A DNA stretch of 64,000 nt from Oscillospiraceae bacterium. GTDB lineage: Bacteria; Bacillota_A; Clostridia; Oscillospirales; Ruminococcaceae. Both the position numbers and the translations under genes were made by a program. Position 1 is the stretch's first letter. Each line of letters opens with the position of its first letter. Below are positions 33,808 through 42,773 of this stretch, piece by piece. The notes under the pieces were generated by a model, which was not told where the DNA came from, made no database searches, and saw only the letters and a program-made list of their open reading frames with translations. Location: the NCBI GenBank assembly GCA_017829075.1, contig JAGAJA010000073.1, positions 4,342-68,341 of the forward strand, in the 5' to 3' direction.

Positions 33808-33813
33808 CATTTT

Positions 33814-34269
33814 TCAGAGCATATTCCCATTTATGCCGAGATATGCGTTTGCGGCAATGTAATCCTCGCTGAACTGCCGGATCACATAATAGACCCTTGT
33901 AAGCACCGGATAATTGTTGTCCAGCGCATAGCTGTGCAGCGCCCTGCGGGCTTCTGACAGCTGGCTTATTCTGCCGCAGCAGTTGAGGAGCAATGCGTTT
34001 TCGATCCTGAAAAACGGCTTGAAAACATAGTGGCAATTGCTCTCAAACGGTTGTTCCACCGGTATTATCAGCTCCACGCCAAGTATTGTATCACTCCCGG
34101 CTGGAACCGTTTCATACACCGACAGAATGAGGTCGTCAGTTACGGTGAGCTTCATTTCTCCAACGCTGTCATACACATGACGCAGCAGCTTAATAAGCTC
34201 TCCGCTCGCCACCCTTGTCCGATAGGACAGAACGTTCTCAAAATAGAGGCTTTGATTTTCAAGTATCAT
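33814..34269 (-). CDS. conserved-looking hypothetical protein
   Basis: 151 residues, no membrane segment. Alternating strands and helices (LGVELIIPVEQPFESN, VLTRVYYVIRQFSEDYIAAN) suggest a compact alpha/beta ligand-binding fold, possibly GyrI- or DUF5085-like, but I cannot confirm a family. There is no clear ribosome site; a 16-residue ORF with a strong site ends 12 bases upstream, so translation may be coupled. It diverges from the LytTR two-component genes. Confidence 0.65.
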   Translation of the reverse strand: MILENQSLYFENVLSYRTRVASGELIKLLRHVYDSVGEMKLTVTDDLILSVYETVPAGSDTILGVELIIPVEQPFESNCHYVFKPFFRIENALLLNCCGRISQLSEARRALHSYALDNNYPVLTRVYYVIRQFSEDYIAANAYLGINGNML

Positions 34270-34281
34270 AATGCTGACAAA

Positions 34282-34332
34282 TCACTTCTGACTTCCAAAG
34301 ATCAATGACCAGATAGCTTCCCAGAAATACAT
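34282..34332 (-). CDS. possible 16-residue hydrophobic peptide
   Basis: Reverse strand, GAGAGGAG ten bases before ATG; encodes MYFWEAIWSLIFGSQK and stops. It could be a leader for the 151-residue gene or a small secreted/membrane peptide. It lies divergent from an AgrC/AgrA-like pair, where peptide signals are usual. Coding status is inferred from the ribosome site only. Confidence 0.4.
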   Translation of the reverse strand: MYFWEAIWSLIFGSQK

Positions 34333-34461
34333 GGTTTTTTCACTCCTCTCGATTTATTCTTCGCAGAACCTGCGTTCTTGATACCATGATAATAAAAAGG
34401 GCGCGTTTCCTCAACAGATTTCGGACGAACACACTTTTTTTCGGAACAAAACAAATTTCCC

Positions 34462-34490
34462 TTGCAAAATGTAAAAATACAGTGTATAAT
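34462..34490 (+). promoter_or_regulatory. promoter of the LytTR two-component genes
   Basis: TTGCAA (34462-34467), 17-base spacer, TATAAT (34485-34490). TTCGGAACAAAACAAA just upstream (34440-34455) resembles TTCGGAACGAAACAAC at 33758-33773; the two could be regulator sites. Confidence 0.7.
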
Positions 34491-34542
34491 ATGAAGTATA
34501 CCACATAGTATATTCACGCAACGCAACAAGAGGTGAATGCCA

Positions 34543-35247
34543 ATGAAAGCCGCCGTATGCGACGATGAAAAAGTATTCCGGGAGGAGATATCCGTACTGC
34601 TGAAAATGTATCAGAAGGACAGAAGAGTTGAGATATTCACCGACTTCTTTAAAAACGGGACGGAGCTTCTGGAGTCAAAATACAATTACGACGTGATCTT
34701 CATGGATTACCAGATGGCGGGGCTGGACGGGATCGAAACCTGCCGTAAGCTGAGGGAGAAAAACCGGGACAGCGTTATAATCTTTATAAGCGCTTATCCC
34801 GCTGCGGCGCTGGACTCCTTTGAGGTGAACACCTTCCGTTTCCTCGCAAAGCCGGTGGACAGGGACAAGCTGTATAAGGCGCTGGACGACTATCTAAATT
34901 CGATTGATCATGATAATCTCCTGCTGCTGAACACCCACGAGGGAAAATGGAGCATAAAGACCTCTGAAATAATCTATCTGGAGGCTGCCGGAAAGCACAC
35001 GTTGGTGCGCACTTCAAAAGAAACCTACGAAATACACAATCATCTGAAAGCAATCGAAGAAATGCTCCCGCCGGAGAAATTTTTCCGCTGCCACAAGGCG
35101 TTCGTGGTGAATTTCGCGCACATCGTCAACCACACCACCGAGGAAATTCTGCTGGACAACGGAGAAAAAGCATATATCGGCAAGCACTATTCAAAGCCGT
35201 TCAGAGAAGCGTTCCAGAATTATATAATCAGATATAACAGAGGATAG
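34543..35247 (+). CDS. LytTR family response regulator (AgrA-like)
   Basis: 234 residues from ATG 34543 (AGAGGTG eight bases upstream; the ATG at 34537 is too close). Receiver domain with acidic pocket CDDE, phosphoacceptor Asp in VIFMDYQM and Lys in LAKPVD. The C-terminal LytTR DNA-binding domain runs from about residue 125 (IIYLEAAGKHTLVRT ... FFRCHKAFVVNFAHI). It is paired with the GHKL kinase 5 bases downstream. Confidence 0.93.
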   Translation: MKAAVCDDEKVFREEISVLLKMYQKDRRVEIFTDFFKNGTELLESKYNYDVIFMDYQMAGLDGIETCRKLREKNRDSVIIFISAYPAAALDSFEVNTFRFLAKPVDRDKLYKALDDYLNSIDHDNLLLLNTHEGKWSIKTSEIIYLEAAGKHTLVRTSKETYEIHNHLKAIEEMLPPEKFFRCHKAFVVNFAHIVNHTTEEILLDNGEKAYIGKHYSKPFREAFQNYIIRYNRG

Positions 35248-35252
35248 GATAT

Positions 35253-36545
35253 ATGGCAGCGCTGTATTACATAAACAATATCATAACATTTCTCACCATG
35301 CTGATATGCGCGGATTATTTCGGGATATCCATGAAAGAACGCAGAAAAAAAAGACTGATCCTGTCGTTCTGTGTTTTCATCGCAGTCCTGTCAGCGGGGG
35401 CTTACCTGTATTTCGCGGTGGGCTTGGGGAACGGCATTTCCTCGGCGGCTTACGCTGTGATATTTCTGGCGCAGTTTCTGGCTTCTCTGGCAATTATCTG
35501 CGGCAGGATCAGCCTAAAGCTCATATACGTTATCGCGGTCATTGAGCTTCTGACCGAGCTTGTTTCCTCAAGCCTTGATATACTTCTGTCGGAATTTCTG
35601 CCCGGCATTCCTGTGTCCGGACTTGCGGCAAGATGCGCTCTGCTCGCCGCGCTCTGCCTGTTCTGCCGGAAATCGGACAGACTTCACACTGCGGCGGCTT
35701 TGAAGCTAATTCCGCGGCATATTTTTGTGCTGATCGTTCTCGTTTTTCTCTGTCTGAGCTCGCTCACCACCCTCAATGCGTTCAGAACAGACGAAGCATT
35801 CTATCAGCTCAAGAGCGGAATAATCAACGGTCTGATAATAATTCTAACGGCGCTGGTGACGATAATTATTCTGTCGCTGCTGATAAATGTAATTGCAAAG
35901 CAGCAGTCTGAAAACCGGACGCGTCTGCTAAAGGAACAGACGGAAAGCCAAATTCGCCACTACAACCGGCTGGAGCAGCTTAACAGCGAAATGAGCAAAT
36001 TCCGTCACGACTACTCCAACCACCTGCGCAGCATTCTGTCCCTCATCAGAATGGAAGAATACGCAGACGCAGAGGAATACATAACCAATCTCCAGAAGAT
36101 AAAATACAGATCCCGGAATATGTACTACACCGGCAACAAGCTTGCCGACGCTATTCTGTCCGACAAGGCGTATTCCCTGCCGGACAATATCCGCATAGAA
36201 TATCAGGGAGTGATACCGCCGGAAATAGAAAACACCGACCTCTGCGTTATTCTGTCCAATTCCCTCGACAACGCTGAGGAAGCGTGCATGAAATGCGCCG
36301 GCGAAAGCGTTATCTCGGTCAATGCAGATGTAAAGCGCGGCTATTTCCTGCTGACGGTCACAAATCCCACCATACGCGCCGACGAATCCACCTCGATACC
36401 GCAGACCACCAAGACTGACAGCCAAAACCACGGCATGGGTCTGATTAATATTGAAGAAACAGTAAAGAAATACGGCGGACAGATGAAAATAAACTGCCGC
36501 GGCGGGATATTTGAGATCACAATGATCATGAAGATAAACGGCTGA
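35253..36545 (+). CDS. GHKL sensor histidine kinase (AgrC-like)
   Basis: 430 residues. Six or seven N-terminal membrane segments (residues ~1-215), a coiled helix, then FRHDYSNHLRSILSLI carrying the phosphoacceptor His, N-box LSNSLDNAEEAC and G-box HGMGLINIEE. Architecture is that of AgrC/ComD peptide-sensing kinases. It likely phosphorylates the LytTR regulator encoded just upstream. The signal is unknown; no agrB or agrD is in the window. Confidence 0.92.
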   Translation: MAALYYINNIITFLTMLICADYFGISMKERRKKRLILSFCVFIAVLSAGAYLYFAVGLGNGISSAAYAVIFLAQFLASLAIICGRISLKLIYVIAVIELLTELVSSSLDILLSEFLPGIPVSGLAARCALLAALCLFCRKSDRLHTAAALKLIPRHIFVLIVLVFLCLSSLTTLNAFRTDEAFYQLKSGIINGLIIILTALVTIIILSLLINVIAKQQSENRTRLLKEQTESQIRHYNRLEQLNSEMSKFRHDYSNHLRSILSLIRMEEYADAEEYITNLQKIKYRSRNMYYTGNKLADAILSDKAYSLPDNIRIEYQGVIPPEIENTDLCVILSNSLDNAEEACMKCAGESVISVNADVKRGYFLLTVTNPTIRADESTSIPQTTKTDSQNHGMGLINIEETVKKYGGQMKINCRGGIFEITMIMKING

Positions 36546-36589
36546 CAATGCGAGCCTGACTTGCAAAAAGGAAAAGGGGTTGACGAAAC

Positions 36590-39535
36590 TTGAACAAACA
36601 GATAAGAAATAATCAGTTGATCATGGCTTTTCTTCTTCTGATCTCCCTGATCTCCTCAAACCTGCTGGTGCATTACCTCGTTGAAAATATCAGCCGGGAA
36701 GCGGACGTAGAAGCCCTGTCCCACGTCAAGGAGAATACAGAGCAGCTCCATTACAGCTTCGTCAACCGCATAAACGACGCATGGACGATCATGACAATTG
36801 CTGACAACAGCCTGTCCACAACGGGCAGCAACAGCTCTGATGAAGCCGTGAATTACCTTGACCTCATGCAGGAAAAAACAAGCGCGGAGCGCGTATATCT
36901 GATCTCGGAAAAAGGGCTTTATCTGAACGACGACGGCATTACCGGACGGTGGGAGATGGACAGTTCAATGCTCCCGCTGCTACGGGACAAGGAGCGTCTG
37001 TGCCGGCTGCATCAGGTATCCTCCGGCGGCGATCTGCTGGATTTCGCGATACCGCTCTCTTCACCAGTAACAGATAAAGGGTATGAGTTTCTGCTGATGG
37101 AATACAAGCTGGATACATTCCTTGAGGTGCTGTCGCTGCGTTCCTATGGAGGAAAGGGCGTTGCCTACGTTCTGGACGGCAACGGACTCACTTTGTTCAA
37201 GTCCTCCGGAAGCCTGCCAAAGACCCATGAGGAAAATTACTTCTTCTATCGCTTTCTGGAGGGAATGGATTTTGAATGCAGCGATGATGTTTTCGATGTG
37301 GAGTCGCTTCGTGAGGATATAGACCAGAGAAACACCGGAGCCGTTTACGTTTCAGACGACACCTATTCCTACGCCCTTAGCTACCTGCCGCTGGAGGATA
37401 CAGACTGGACGCTGGTGCTGATGGTAGAGCGCTCAGCGATCGCGAGCGGACGAATGGTTTATATGCAGAGGGTACAGTGGATATCCGTCGGAGTTAATCT
37501 GCTGGTAATGATCGTATGTCTTGGACTGTACACGGCAAATACTATTTGGATACGCAGGCGCTCTGAAGTGCAGCTTTCCAGCCGCGAGAGGATCATCGAC
37601 GTGCTTTCTACGGACAGTCAGGGAGCGTATATTCTTATTGAGTCGGAAAAGTACGAATGCACCTTTGTCAGCCAGAATGTCGAAAGCATTCTGGGAGTTC
37701 CCTGTTCCGAGCTGCTGGGACAATCCGCCGGGAAGCTGCTGGATATCATCAGCGACCCGGAGCTGAATAAGGCTCTGATCGAATGGAAACAGGACAAGCC
37801 CCTTGATTTCGGGCGGTTCATGTTCAAAGGAAACAAAGCGGATAAAAAATACCTCAGAATACGAGTTTTTCCGACCAAAAACAAGGAGTCGGTGTTCTCT
37901 ATTCTTGACGAAACCGCCGAAGCGCAGAAGGAACAGGAGCTTCAGGACGCAGTAAACGCGGCGAGCAGCGCAAGCAAGGCGAAAAGCGTATTCCTGTCGA
38001 ATATGTCACACGACATACGCACTCCGATGAATGCGATCATCGGATTTACAACCCTTGCGATCCAAAACTCAGATGATCCCGAAAAAACGAAAGAATATCT
38101 CTCAAAGATTCTCTCCTCAGGAAATCACCTGCTGAGCCTGATAAACGATATCCTTGACATGAGCAGGATCGAAAGCGGAAAGCTCAACCTTGTGGAAACC
38201 GAGGTCAACCTTTCTGATATACTCCATGAAATCAAGACTATCGTCAGCGGTCAGATACACGAGAAGCGGCTGGAACTCTACATGGATATGCAGGGCGTGA
38301 CAGACGAGGACGTGTACTGCGACAAGACGCGGCTTGATCAGGTGCTGCTCAATCTGCTGTCCAATGCGATCAAATTCACGCCGGACGGAGGCAGGATATC
38401 CGTCCGCATGACGCAGCTTCCGGGCGCTCCGCATAGTATGGGGCGCTATGAGCTCTGCGTAAAGGACACCGGAATAGGCATGAGTCAGGAATTTGCCGAA
38501 AGAATATTTGAAACCTTTGAAAGAGAACGCACCTCCACTGTGAGCCAGATACAGGGAACCGGTCTTGGAATGCCCATTTCAAAGAACATTATCGACATGA
38601 TGGGCGGCACTATCGAGGTCAAGACCGAACAGGGAAAAGGCACTGAGTTCATTATCCGCCTTGATCTGCGGCTTCAGTCTGAGCAAAGGCATTCCGCGCC
38701 GGTAAAGGAGCTGGAAGGGCTAAATGCGCTGGTGGTCGATCCTGATCTCAACACCTGCGACAGCGTTACGAAAATGCTGGAAAAGCTCGGTATGCGTTTC
38801 GAATATGTGATGACCGGCAAGGAAGCGGTGCTCCGGGTCAAGCAGGCGGCAGAGGCAGGCGATGAGTTCCGCGTCTGCATTATAAGCCGGCGGCTGCCGG
38901 ATATGACCGTAATTGAAGTCACACGTCAGATCAGAAGCGAAATGGGCGAAGCTGCACCGGATATTATCCTCACCGCCTACGACTGGTCGGATATAGAGCA
39001 TGACGCGCGGGAAGCCGGGGTCACTGCTTTCTGCTCAAAGCCGATACTTATTGCTGATCTAAGGGAATCGCTTCTTTCCTCGTTCGGGCTTGGTGATCCT
39101 GCAAAGGAAAGTCCCCTGCCCTCCTCCGACGCTTTACCGGAATTCAGCGGAAAACGGATACTTGTCGTTGAGGACAACGAGCTTAACAGCATGATCGCCG
39201 TGGAGCTTCTCAAGGGCTTTGGATTTGCCACTGAAATCGCCGTGAACGGTCAGATCGCAGTGGATATGGTGAAAAAATCCTCTCCCGGATATTACGACCT
39301 GATCCTTATGGACATTAAAATGCCGGTCATGGACGGAATTGAAGCGACCCGGCAGATACGGGCGCTTGAGGATCACCGCCTTGCAGACATCACGATCCTT
39401 GCAATGACCGCAAACGCATTTGAAGAGGATCGCCAGACAGCGCTGCGCGCCGGAATGAACGGATTTGTTTCAAAGCCTGTCTATGTTGACCAGATGCTTG
39501 AAATACTGAGGAACATCTTCGGCGGCGCGGAATAG
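36590..39535 (+). CDS. large hybrid sensor histidine kinase with two receiver domains
   Basis: 981 residues, TTG start ten bases after AAAAGGGG. Membrane helices at ~9-29 and ~300-325 enclose an extracellular Cache-like sensor. Then come a PAS domain (SRERIIDVLS onward), HisKA with NMSHDIRTPMNAIIGF, HATPase with NLLSNAIKFTPDGG and GTGLGMPISK, a degenerate receiver (residues ~705-825, ALVVDPDLNTCDS) and a canonical receiver (ILVVEDNELNSM, LILMDIKMPVMDG, SKPV). No Hpt domain is present, so output would go through a separate Hpt or the terminal receiver. It follows the LytTR pair by 44 bases. Confidence 0.93.
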   Translation: MNKQIRNNQLIMAFLLLISLISSNLLVHYLVENISREADVEALSHVKENTEQLHYSFVNRINDAWTIMTIADNSLSTTGSNSSDEAVNYLDLMQEKTSAERVYLISEKGLYLNDDGITGRWEMDSSMLPLLRDKERLCRLHQVSSGGDLLDFAIPLSSPVTDKGYEFLLMEYKLDTFLEVLSLRSYGGKGVAYVLDGNGLTLFKSSGSLPKTHEENYFFYRFLEGMDFECSDDVFDVESLREDIDQRNTGAVYVSDDTYSYALSYLPLEDTDWTLVLMVERSAIASGRMVYMQRVQWISVGVNLLVMIVCLGLYTANTIWIRRRSEVQLSSRERIIDVLSTDSQGAYILIESEKYECTFVSQNVESILGVPCSELLGQSAGKLLDIISDPELNKALIEWKQDKPLDFGRFMFKGNKADKKYLRIRVFPTKNKESVFSILDETAEAQKEQELQDAVNAASSASKAKSVFLSNMSHDIRTPMNAIIGFTTLAIQNSDDPEKTKEYLSKILSSGNHLLSLINDILDMSRIESGKLNLVETEVNLSDILHEIKTIVSGQIHEKRLELYMDMQGVTDEDVYCDKTRLDQVLLNLLSNAIKFTPDGGRISVRMTQLPGAPHSMGRYELCVKDTGIGMSQEFAERIFETFERERTSTVSQIQGTGLGMPISKNIIDMMGGTIEVKTEQGKGTEFIIRLDLRLQSEQRHSAPVKELEGLNALVVDPDLNTCDSVTKMLEKLGMRFEYVMTGKEAVLRVKQAAEAGDEFRVCIISRRLPDMTVIEVTRQIRSEMGEAAPDIILTAYDWSDIEHDAREAGVTAFCSKPILIADLRESLLSSFGLGDPAKESPLPSSDALPEFSGKRILVVEDNELNSMIAVELLKGFGFATEIAVNGQIAVDMVKKSSPGYYDLILMDIKMPVMDGIEATRQIRALEDHRLADITILAMTANAFEEDRQTALRAGMNGFVSKPVYVDQMLEILRNIFGGAE

Positions 39536-39538
39536 AAC

Positions 39539-39574
39539 AAAGCCGGCTTCGTTCAGAGAACAAATGCCGGCTTT
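39539..39574. terminator. bidirectional terminator
   Basis: AAAGCCGGC (39539-39547) and GCCGGCTTT (39566-39574) form a stem between convergent genes. Confidence 0.85.
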
Positions 39575-39576
39575 AA

Positions 39577-40284
39577 TTATTCAAACGGATCGAAGTTATT
39601 GCTTTCCACTTTCGCTGCATACAGCTTGAGCGTATTGTTCACTGTGTTCACCGTTCCGAGGAAAATCTCTTCCGCACGGTAAAAGCCTTGAATGCGAAGC
39701 TGATTATCAAGCCACGTCAGATTATTTCCAGTGTGCTTCAGATTTTCCTCGTTGACATTTCCGTCAAGTATAACATTCACCAGAACCTGCTGCTGAGAGG
39801 GAGCAAGATTCATATCGTAAGGCTGGAGCGGTCTGTATCCCTCTGCTGGCAGAATGCTCACCAAACCGTTATATTCAAATACTGCGGTCTGTATCTGGGA
39901 CAGATCAAAATATCCCTTGCTGCGGCACTGCGTCAGAAAATCGCTGAGGTCTATCTTCGCCTTTTTGAAATTATCGCGGTACAGTTTGCCCTTGTCATAC
40001 AATATTATCGGCTTTCCGCTTAACAGCTTGCGCATATGCGTGGATTTGCTCGTGACAAGCGAAACCAGATAAGCGCTGACAGCATAGATTATCATTGCGA
40101 GCAGCGTTCTTTCCGGATTTTCAAGCTCGGTGGCAAACTCCGCCGCAATAGAACCGATCGAAATTCCGATAATATAATCAAACATACTGAGCTGGCAAAG
40201 CTGCTTGTTTCCCATCAGCTTTGTCAGCATAAACAGCGCTATTACGCTGGAAATTGACGTCAGAGCAACTTTTAATAAGTCCAT
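39577..40284 (-). CDS. DUF421 (YetF-type) membrane protein
   Basis: 235 residues after AAAAAGGGGGATAAAA. Three N-terminal membrane segments including LSMFDYIIGISIGSIAAEFA are followed by a cytosolic YetF-like domain with KPIILYDKGKLYRDN and FDLSQIQTAVFEYNGLVSIL. The family is widespread in Firmicutes; roles in sporulation or stress have been suggested but the biochemical function is unknown. Confidence 0.88.
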   Translation of the reverse strand: MDLLKVALTSISSVIALFMLTKLMGNKQLCQLSMFDYIIGISIGSIAAEFATELENPERTLLAMIIYAVSAYLVSLVTSKSTHMRKLLSGKPIILYDKGKLYRDNFKKAKIDLSDFLTQCRSKGYFDLSQIQTAVFEYNGLVSILPAEGYRPLQPYDMNLAPSQQQVLVNVILDGNVNEENLKHTGNNLTWLDNQLRIQGFYRAEEIFLGTVNTVNNTLKLYAAKVESNNFDPFE

Positions 40285-40329
40285 TTTTATCCCCCTTTTT
40301 GACTTAGGATATGTCAGAAAGGGGGATTT

Positions 40330-40491
40330 ATACTAATAACCGTTTGAATGAGGAAAAAGATTTGCAGAGAGACAGTGCCGCTATCTAGGAAAAGAAACGC
40401 AGGCGTACTGTATGTACGTCAAGTTTCTTTGACGACGATAGCGGTGCTGGATTTCTGCAAAGATTTCTTGAGTTTAAATGGTTATTAGTAT
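40330..40491. repeat. 162-bp near-palindromic element
   Basis: Ends ATACTAATAACC and GGTTATTAGTAT are exact complements. Inside, TTTGCAGA/TCTGCAAA, CCGCTATC/GATAGCGG and AAAGAAAC/GTTTCTTT pair in order, with CGTAC-TGTAT-GTACG at the apex. It is either a MITE-like insertion or a long structured RNA; it occupies the whole gap between two leftward genes. Confidence 0.8.
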
Positions 40492-40527
40492 TATACGGTG
40501 TTTTCTGTATTTGAATTAATGCAAAAC

Positions 40528-41418
40528 TCAGCTTCTCAGCAGCCTGAGATAATGATTTGCCTCACGAAGCACATGGTCGGCGAGCAGCGGAAGAATTACA
40601 GAGCGTATCTTGTTCTGCTCTATCCCCTGCGTTCCCGCCGCCTTGAAATCCCGGAATTTCTTTGTCAGTTCCAGAGAATTCCCGGTCATTGCGGCGTTCT
40701 GCGCGCTGCGGCATTTCTCAAGCAGTACGCAGTATTCGTCAGCGAATTTGTCCGCCGACTCAAACAGCTCCTTTTCACAAGGATCCAGCAGACCGCGGAT
40801 AAACATTGCGTGCTCCATCATAATGCGATTCCAGAAGCACTCGGTTTCTTTCATTGAGCTGTCCGGAAGAGCGCCGTTCTTCTCAAGGCACTCCACGAAC
40901 TCCCTGTACAGCTTCGCTTCTCTGATGATATGCTCGATAAGAAGCGGATAATTCATCGTGAACATATCCCCGCACAGAACGTTTTTCAGAACAGTTTCCT
41001 TGAACGAGATAAGTCCGTCCAGCAGTTCAAGCGCTCTTTGATTGAGTTTACGAACCCTGCCCCGCATTTCGGGATTTTCATTACATTTCCCGCAGCCGCC
41101 CCTCAAACGCAGCTCCATGCTTGTGATATCGTTGTCTATGGATATTCCGGTAAAATGCTCGGTCTGCTTTTCGGCAAGGGCGGTGAACTCCGTAACGATC
41201 TCCTGCGAACGCAGCACCTGCTGATTTATTACGCCGTTTCCAAGCTTTACGGCTTCGCACAGCAGCTTTTCAAATTCGCATTTGAAGAATTCCGCCTTTT
41301 CTGAAAACGACGGGTTTGCGGGAGTAAATCCTGCTTCAAGGAACAGCGAATGCTCTTTCATTATCCGTCCGAAAAACAGGTGCAGCTCCAACGACTTCTC
41401 AACAAAATTATTGTACAT
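40528..41418 (-). CDS. DUF2935 ferritin-like protein
   Basis: 296 residues from ATG 41418 (GGAGGTAATT upstream). Two related all-helical halves carry the pattern E/H residues in FFGRIMKEHSLFLEAG and FWNRIMMEHAMFIRGLLDP, plus LIEHIIREAKLYREF and LADHVLREANHYLRLL, likely di-metal ligands. A CGKCNE motif lies between the halves. The family is common in Clostridia; its function is unknown. Confidence 0.88.
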   Translation of the reverse strand: MYNNFVEKSLELHLFFGRIMKEHSLFLEAGFTPANPSFSEKAEFFKCEFEKLLCEAVKLGNGVINQQVLRSQEIVTEFTALAEKQTEHFTGISIDNDITSMELRLRGGCGKCNENPEMRGRVRKLNQRALELLDGLISFKETVLKNVLCGDMFTMNYPLLIEHIIREAKLYREFVECLEKNGALPDSSMKETECFWNRIMMEHAMFIRGLLDPCEKELFESADKFADEYCVLLEKCRSAQNAAMTGNSLELTKKFRDFKAAGTQGIEQNKIRSVILPLLADHVLREANHYLRLLRS

Positions 41419-41508
41419 AATTACCTCCGTGGCATATAGCTCATTTACCATCAGATACATTATATGCGCATGGGGGAGATATGGTGACAGGTTCCCTAAA
41501 ACAGCAAA

Positions 41509-41530
41509 TTCCCGGTCAAAAAACCGGGAA
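41509..41530 (-). terminator. terminator of the bile-salt-hydrolase-family gene
   Basis: TTCCCGGT...ACCGGGAA stem; reverse-strand tail is TTTGCTGTTTT. Confidence 0.75.
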
Positions 41531-41549
41531 AAACTGTTATCCGTTCATA

Positions 41550-42524
41550 TCAATTCTGCATAAATATCTGTTCTCCGTGAACCGGAGTATATCTCGCAAG
41601 ACTATTGCCGTCAAGGTTTTCCTTGTGCATATCCACTGCGGATATCTGGTGATTTTCATAGGTCGTGTAATAATAAATTCCCTTGTCCGCATTGCAGCAG
41701 GAAGTGTAGATAGTCAGCTCATATTTTCCGTCGCCTAAGTCGCAGCAACCTCTCTGCTGATCCACAGAACCGAGGATATGGAAGAACTGGCTTACGCTCT
41801 CCGCCTCGGAGTTTCCGGATATGGAATTCATTTTAACGAACGCGACCCGCACAAACCTCGACTGGGAGGAAAGATCTCCGGGAAGTCCCAGCGCTCCCAT
41901 TCCCCGGCTGTAACATTTAAGCGTTAGCTTGTCTGAAAAGGTGTTTTCGGGATTTTTCGCGGACAGGTGCATATAATTGTTCAGATTGAACATCTGCTCG
42001 TCAAATGGCGGGTTGTTTGTAAGAACTCCAACGGGATTGTCATATATTCTGATTCCCTCGTTAACCGATTCGAGAGTTATAGCCTCGTCCTTATCCGCAA
42101 TTATCCAGTGAAGCTGGGCGCAGGGCATTCTGTCATTGAACGGCGTGTTCAGAATGTTTATCCTGCCCAGCAGCTCCCGCGCTTCCTTGACGCTCGCGCA
42201 CTGTCCCAGTACCCAGAGTATCAGTTCAAACTGCGCAACATTGTCCTTCCCCTGCTCAGCGTCGAAGTAATGCGCATTTCCCACGAAATTCAGCCCTGCC
42301 ATACCAAGTCCCTTCTCGTTCACAGCGTCATAGTAAAGCGGGAAATTCTCTGCAACATGAGCCATTCCAATCATTGCGTAATGCTTTTCCATTACTCCCA
42401 TAGTTCGGAAATTCACCGGGAAATTCCGCGGAGTTACCACGATCTCATCGCCGTATGAAAACTCGTAATCAAGCGTTCTCCCGAAATAAAAATCATCTGT
42501 TTTATATGTCGCCGCAGTACACAT
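41550..42524 (-). CDS. choloylglycine hydrolase family protein (bile salt hydrolase/penicillin V acylase)
   Basis: 324 residues after AGGAGGAAAAGAA. Ntn-hydrolase of the CBAH family: Cys2 is exposed as nucleophile after Met removal, Arg16 and Asp19 lie in FGRTLDYEF, the Asn pocket residues are in GMAGLNFVGN and GVLTNNPPFDEQ, and Arg is in SQSRFVRVAF. Expected reaction: hydrolysis of the amide of conjugated bile acids, or of related N-acyl amides. No signal peptide, so intracellular. A gut origin is consistent. Substrate preference cannot be told from sequence. Confidence 0.93.
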   Translation of the reverse strand: MCTAATYKTDDFYFGRTLDYEFSYGDEIVVTPRNFPVNFRTMGVMEKHYAMIGMAHVAENFPLYYDAVNEKGLGMAGLNFVGNAHYFDAEQGKDNVAQFELILWVLGQCASVKEARELLGRINILNTPFNDRMPCAQLHWIIADKDEAITLESVNEGIRIYDNPVGVLTNNPPFDEQMFNLNNYMHLSAKNPENTFSDKLTLKCYSRGMGALGLPGDLSSQSRFVRVAFVKMNSISGNSEAESVSQFFHILGSVDQQRGCCDLGDGKYELTIYTSCCNADKGIYYYTTYENHQISAVDMHKENLDGNSLARYTPVHGEQIFMQN

Positions 42525-42773
42525 TTCTTTTCCTCCTGAATAAAAAGTCTATAAATTGTCCGATACGCACGGAGCAAATCTTTGATTTGCGTATGCGCGA
42601 GGACTTTTGATGTATAATAAACGTTCTGCGTTTATTATATCACGGAATGCGCAATATATCAATAGCGCCACTGAAAAAGTATACATAATCTGCCAAAAAC
42701 GAGTGGGATTTATCAAAATCCAAGTCGGATTTCTGTTTCTTCTGAAATGCTTATTTTTCCCTCGAATGAAAAA

